Assembly (NCBI GenBank): GCA_902796985.1
Contig: CADBRC010000037.1
Coordinates: forward strand, 1-14,964
DNA: 14,964 bases
Source: an uncultured Spirochaetaceae bacterium
GTDB taxonomy: Bacteria; Spirochaetota; Spirochaetia; Treponematales; Treponemataceae
Direction of reading: 5' to 3'
Shown here: piece after piece, positions 13,549 to 14,964 of the stretch
Position numbering within the stretch: the first letter of the stretch is position 1
How the letters are laid out: each line of letters starts with the position of its first letter
The notes under the pieces: model-generated
Told to the model about the DNA's origin: nothing
Database searches by the model: none
What the model saw: only the letters and a program-made list of their open reading frames with translations
Translations under genes and position numbers: made by a program

Positions 13549-14037
13549 ATGGACTTAAAAACCCTTTATTCCGAGATTCTGAACGAGCATAACATTCGTC
13601 CGAGCCACAAAGGAACGATGGACGAGCCTTCCTTAGTGTTGCGTGGCGTGAACCCCAGCTGTGGGGACGATATCTACCTCCAGCTCAAGATTGGAGAGGA
13701 CGGCAAGATACGTGACGGAACGTTCTCCGGTTCCGGATGCGCGATAAGCCAGGCGAGTGTGGATATGATGCTCGATAATATAATTGGAAGGAGCAAGGAG
13801 GATGCGCTCCGTCTTGCGGACAGCTTCATGGGAATGATTCAGGGCAAAGTTTTATCAGACAAGGAGATGGAAGATTTGGACGAGGCCGCCGCCCTGCAGA
13901 ACATAAGCCACATGCCTGCCAGGGTCAAATGTGCAGTTCTGGGCTGGCACACAATGCAGGAAATGCTCCGGGGAGGCAAAGATTCCGGTTCCGGTCATGA
14001 GGATCACTGTTCCCCCCTTGCAACAGGTGCCGAATAA
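13549..14037 (+). CDS. sufU: SufU-type iron-sulfur cluster assembly protein
   Basis: This 162-residue protein belongs to the IscU/NifU N-terminal family, closest in pattern to SufU of the SUF system, which accepts sulfur from the cysteine desulfurase SufS with a bound zinc. The three conserved cysteines are C38 (NPSCGDD, with D40), C64 (SGSGCAISQAS) and C128 (ARVKCAVLGW). The region between C64 and C128 carries the extra residues typical of SufU over IscU. A further cysteine, C154, lies in an acidic/His tail. No sufS, sufB or sufC is adjacent. Upstream in-frame ATGs at 13453 and 13540 exist, but family homology begins at MDLKTLYSEI, and the -10 box overlaps the earlier ones. The transcript should start at this ATG. 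Confidence 0.9.
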   Translation: MDLKTLYSEILNEHNIRPSHKGTMDEPSLVLRGVNPSCGDDIYLQLKIGEDGKIRDGTFSGSGCAISQASVDMMLDNIIGRSKEDALRLADSFMGMIQGKVLSDKEMEDLDEAAALQNISHMPARVKCAVLGWHTMQEMLRGGKDSGSGHEDHCSPLATGAE

Positions 14038-14064
14038 TGCTATTCTAGATTACTATTTTTAAAC

Positions 14065-14090
14065 CATACTAGTAAAACATACTAGCAAAG
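14065..14090 (+). repeat. Tandem 13-bp repeat upstream of yajC
   Basis: CATACTAGTAAAA and CATACTAGCAAAG are adjacent copies differing at two positions. A third CTAG lies at 14045-14048. Each unit could offer a weak -10 box (CATACT) or form a paired operator. Confidence 0.5.
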
Positions 14091-14100
14091 AAGGAACGTT

Positions 14101-14547
14101 ATGTCTTTTCTACCATTATTCCTACAGGCGGCGAATGCTGCCGGGGCATCAGGTTCGGCTGCATCGTCAGGTGCAGCTGCTGGAGCAGGAATCGTCACTT
14201 TCCTGCCCTTCATTCTGATTATACTGATAATGTATTTCCTGATGATTCGTCCCCAGAACAAGAAGCAGAAGGAGACGCAAAAGATGCTTGATGCCCTGAA
14301 AAAGGGCGACAAGGTCATCACCATAGGCGGAATCCACGGGACGGTCTCCAACGTCAAGGATGACACTGTGACTGTCAAGGTTGATGACAACTGTCGCATC
14401 GAGTTCAACAGGTCTGCCATTGCCAGCGTGGTGAACCCCAAGTCCGTCGTTGAGATGAAGGGTGACAAGGACAAGAAAGACAAAGACAGCAAATCCGACA
14501 GCAGCTCGGAAAAAACGGATGTTTCAGAGGACAAGAAAGATGAGTAA
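14101..14547 (+). CDS. yajC: Preprotein translocase subunit YajC
   Basis: YajC is a small inner-membrane partner of the SecDF complex, which aids export through SecYEG. This 148-residue protein has a small-residue N-terminal segment, a membrane helix (about 31-50, VTFLPFILIILIMYFLMI) followed directly by the family signature RPQNKKQKE, then MLDALKKGDKVITIGGIHG (62-80), the soluble beta domain. The last 30 residues are a Lys/Asp/Ser-rich disordered tail, longer than in E. coli YajC (110 residues). AAGGA lies about 6 nt before the ATG. The last 8 nt overlap the start of secD, indicating translational coupling. Confidence 0.96.
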   Translation: MSFLPLFLQAANAAGASGSAASSGAAAGAGIVTFLPFILIILIMYFLMIRPQNKKQKETQKMLDALKKGDKVITIGGIHGTVSNVKDDTVTVKVDDNCRIEFNRSAIASVVNPKSVVEMKGDKDKKDKDSKSDSSSEKTDVSEDKKDE

Positions 14548-14964
14548 AAGAGGTCGTCTTGTTTTGATTTTGGCCGTCCTCGCGGTGTGCTTCCTTTTCC
14601 TGTGGCCGACGCTGCAGTGGTATGCCAACACGCCCAAGGACCAGCAGGCTCTTGCACTTAGCTCGCTTGAGAATATCAAGGATTATTCCAGCCACAAGGC
14701 TTCCGCCGATGTCAAGGCGATGAAAGCCGCCGTCAAGGCGGATAAATCTGTTCCGCTTGATGCAAGCCAAAAATGGCTTGAGAAGGCCGCGAAGAAGAAC
14801 TACAAGAATATGGAGCAGGCCGTACCAAGCCCCATGACCTTGTTCGATGCGCTTTCTTCGTTCAGCTCCCAGCAGGAGCTCGAGGATCTCGTTGAAAAAC
14901 GGTACCGCGATGAAATCCTTAAGAACAAGAAGAATTATAAGAATTCGGTTAAGCTTGGTCTTGA
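14540..14964 (+). CDS. secD: Protein translocase subunit SecD, N-terminal fragment
   Basis: SecD works with SecF to pull exported proteins through the membrane using the proton gradient. The visible 141 codons start MSKRGRLVLILAVLAVCFLF, with the first membrane helix at about residues 6-23, then WPTLQWYANTP. A long helical spacer of about 110 residues follows, ending VKLGL at the window edge, exactly where the family KLGLDLxGG motif begins. The long spacer is typical of spirochaete SecD as I recall it. The ATG at 14540 overlaps the yajC stop by 8 nt; GAGG at 14527-14530 is the ribosome site. The yajC-secD order is the standard operon and secF likely follows outside the window. Confidence 0.92.
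   Translation, partial: MSKRGRLVLILAVLAVCFLFLWPTLQWYANTPKDQQALALSSLENIKDYSSHKASADVKAMKAAVKADKSVPLDASQKWLEKAAKKNYKNMEQAVPSPMTLFDALSSFSSQQELEDLVEKRYRDEILKNKKNYKNSVKLGL

Overview
The window looks like ordinary chromosomal core DNA from a spirochaete, most likely a moderately GC-rich Treponema. The reasons are the Treponema-like N-terminus of the poly(A) polymerase, a SecD with a long spacer before its first periplasmic motif, a lipoprotein with a relaxed lipobox, and a rpmF-acpP-rnc cluster. The species call is inference from remembered protein families. No transposase, phage gene, CRISPR array, rRNA or tRNA was seen. No gene-free stretch exceeds about 115 bp, and the gaps mostly hold promoters.

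Layout. Positions 1-1367 (minus strand) carry the first 29 codons of a GDP-mannose 4,6-dehydratase and a secreted transglutaminase-like protein. Positions 1401-4717 (plus) carry an RluA-family pseudouridine synthase, poly(A) polymerase, then ribosomal protein L32, acyl carrier protein and RNase III. A long hairpin terminator separates acpP from rnc. Positions 4831-9058 (plus) carry a DEAD-box RNA helicase with an RG-rich tail and a DinG/XPD-type iron-sulfur helicase with a RadC-like JAMM domain fused to its N-terminus. PlsC acyltransferase (plus, 9100-9843) converges on a YraN-family protein and a FlgN-like helical protein (minus, 9849-10946). An M28-type peptidase (plus, 11055-11954) converges on a lipoprotein and a membrane-anchored TPR protein (minus, 11958-13434). 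The window ends with SufU (13549-14037), YajC and the start of SecD.

Themes. Several genes act on RNA: pcnB, rnc, the DEAD-box helicase and the pseudouridine synthase, beside L32. Lipid supply is represented by acpP and plsC. Export is represented by yajC, secD, a lipoprotein and a secreted protein.

The most striking signal is in the promoters. Many sigma-70-like promoters can be read with 17-bp spacers. They fall into two groups. One has a 24-60 nt leader, usually with a clear Shine-Dalgarno site (rpmF, TPR gene, flgN-like gene, DEAD-box helicase). The other has the -10 box only 6-11 nt before the start codon, so the mRNA should be leaderless or nearly so (pcnB, plsC, the M28 peptidase, sufU, and nearly so gmd and the pseudouridine synthase). 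The second point of interest is the JAMM-DinG fusion.
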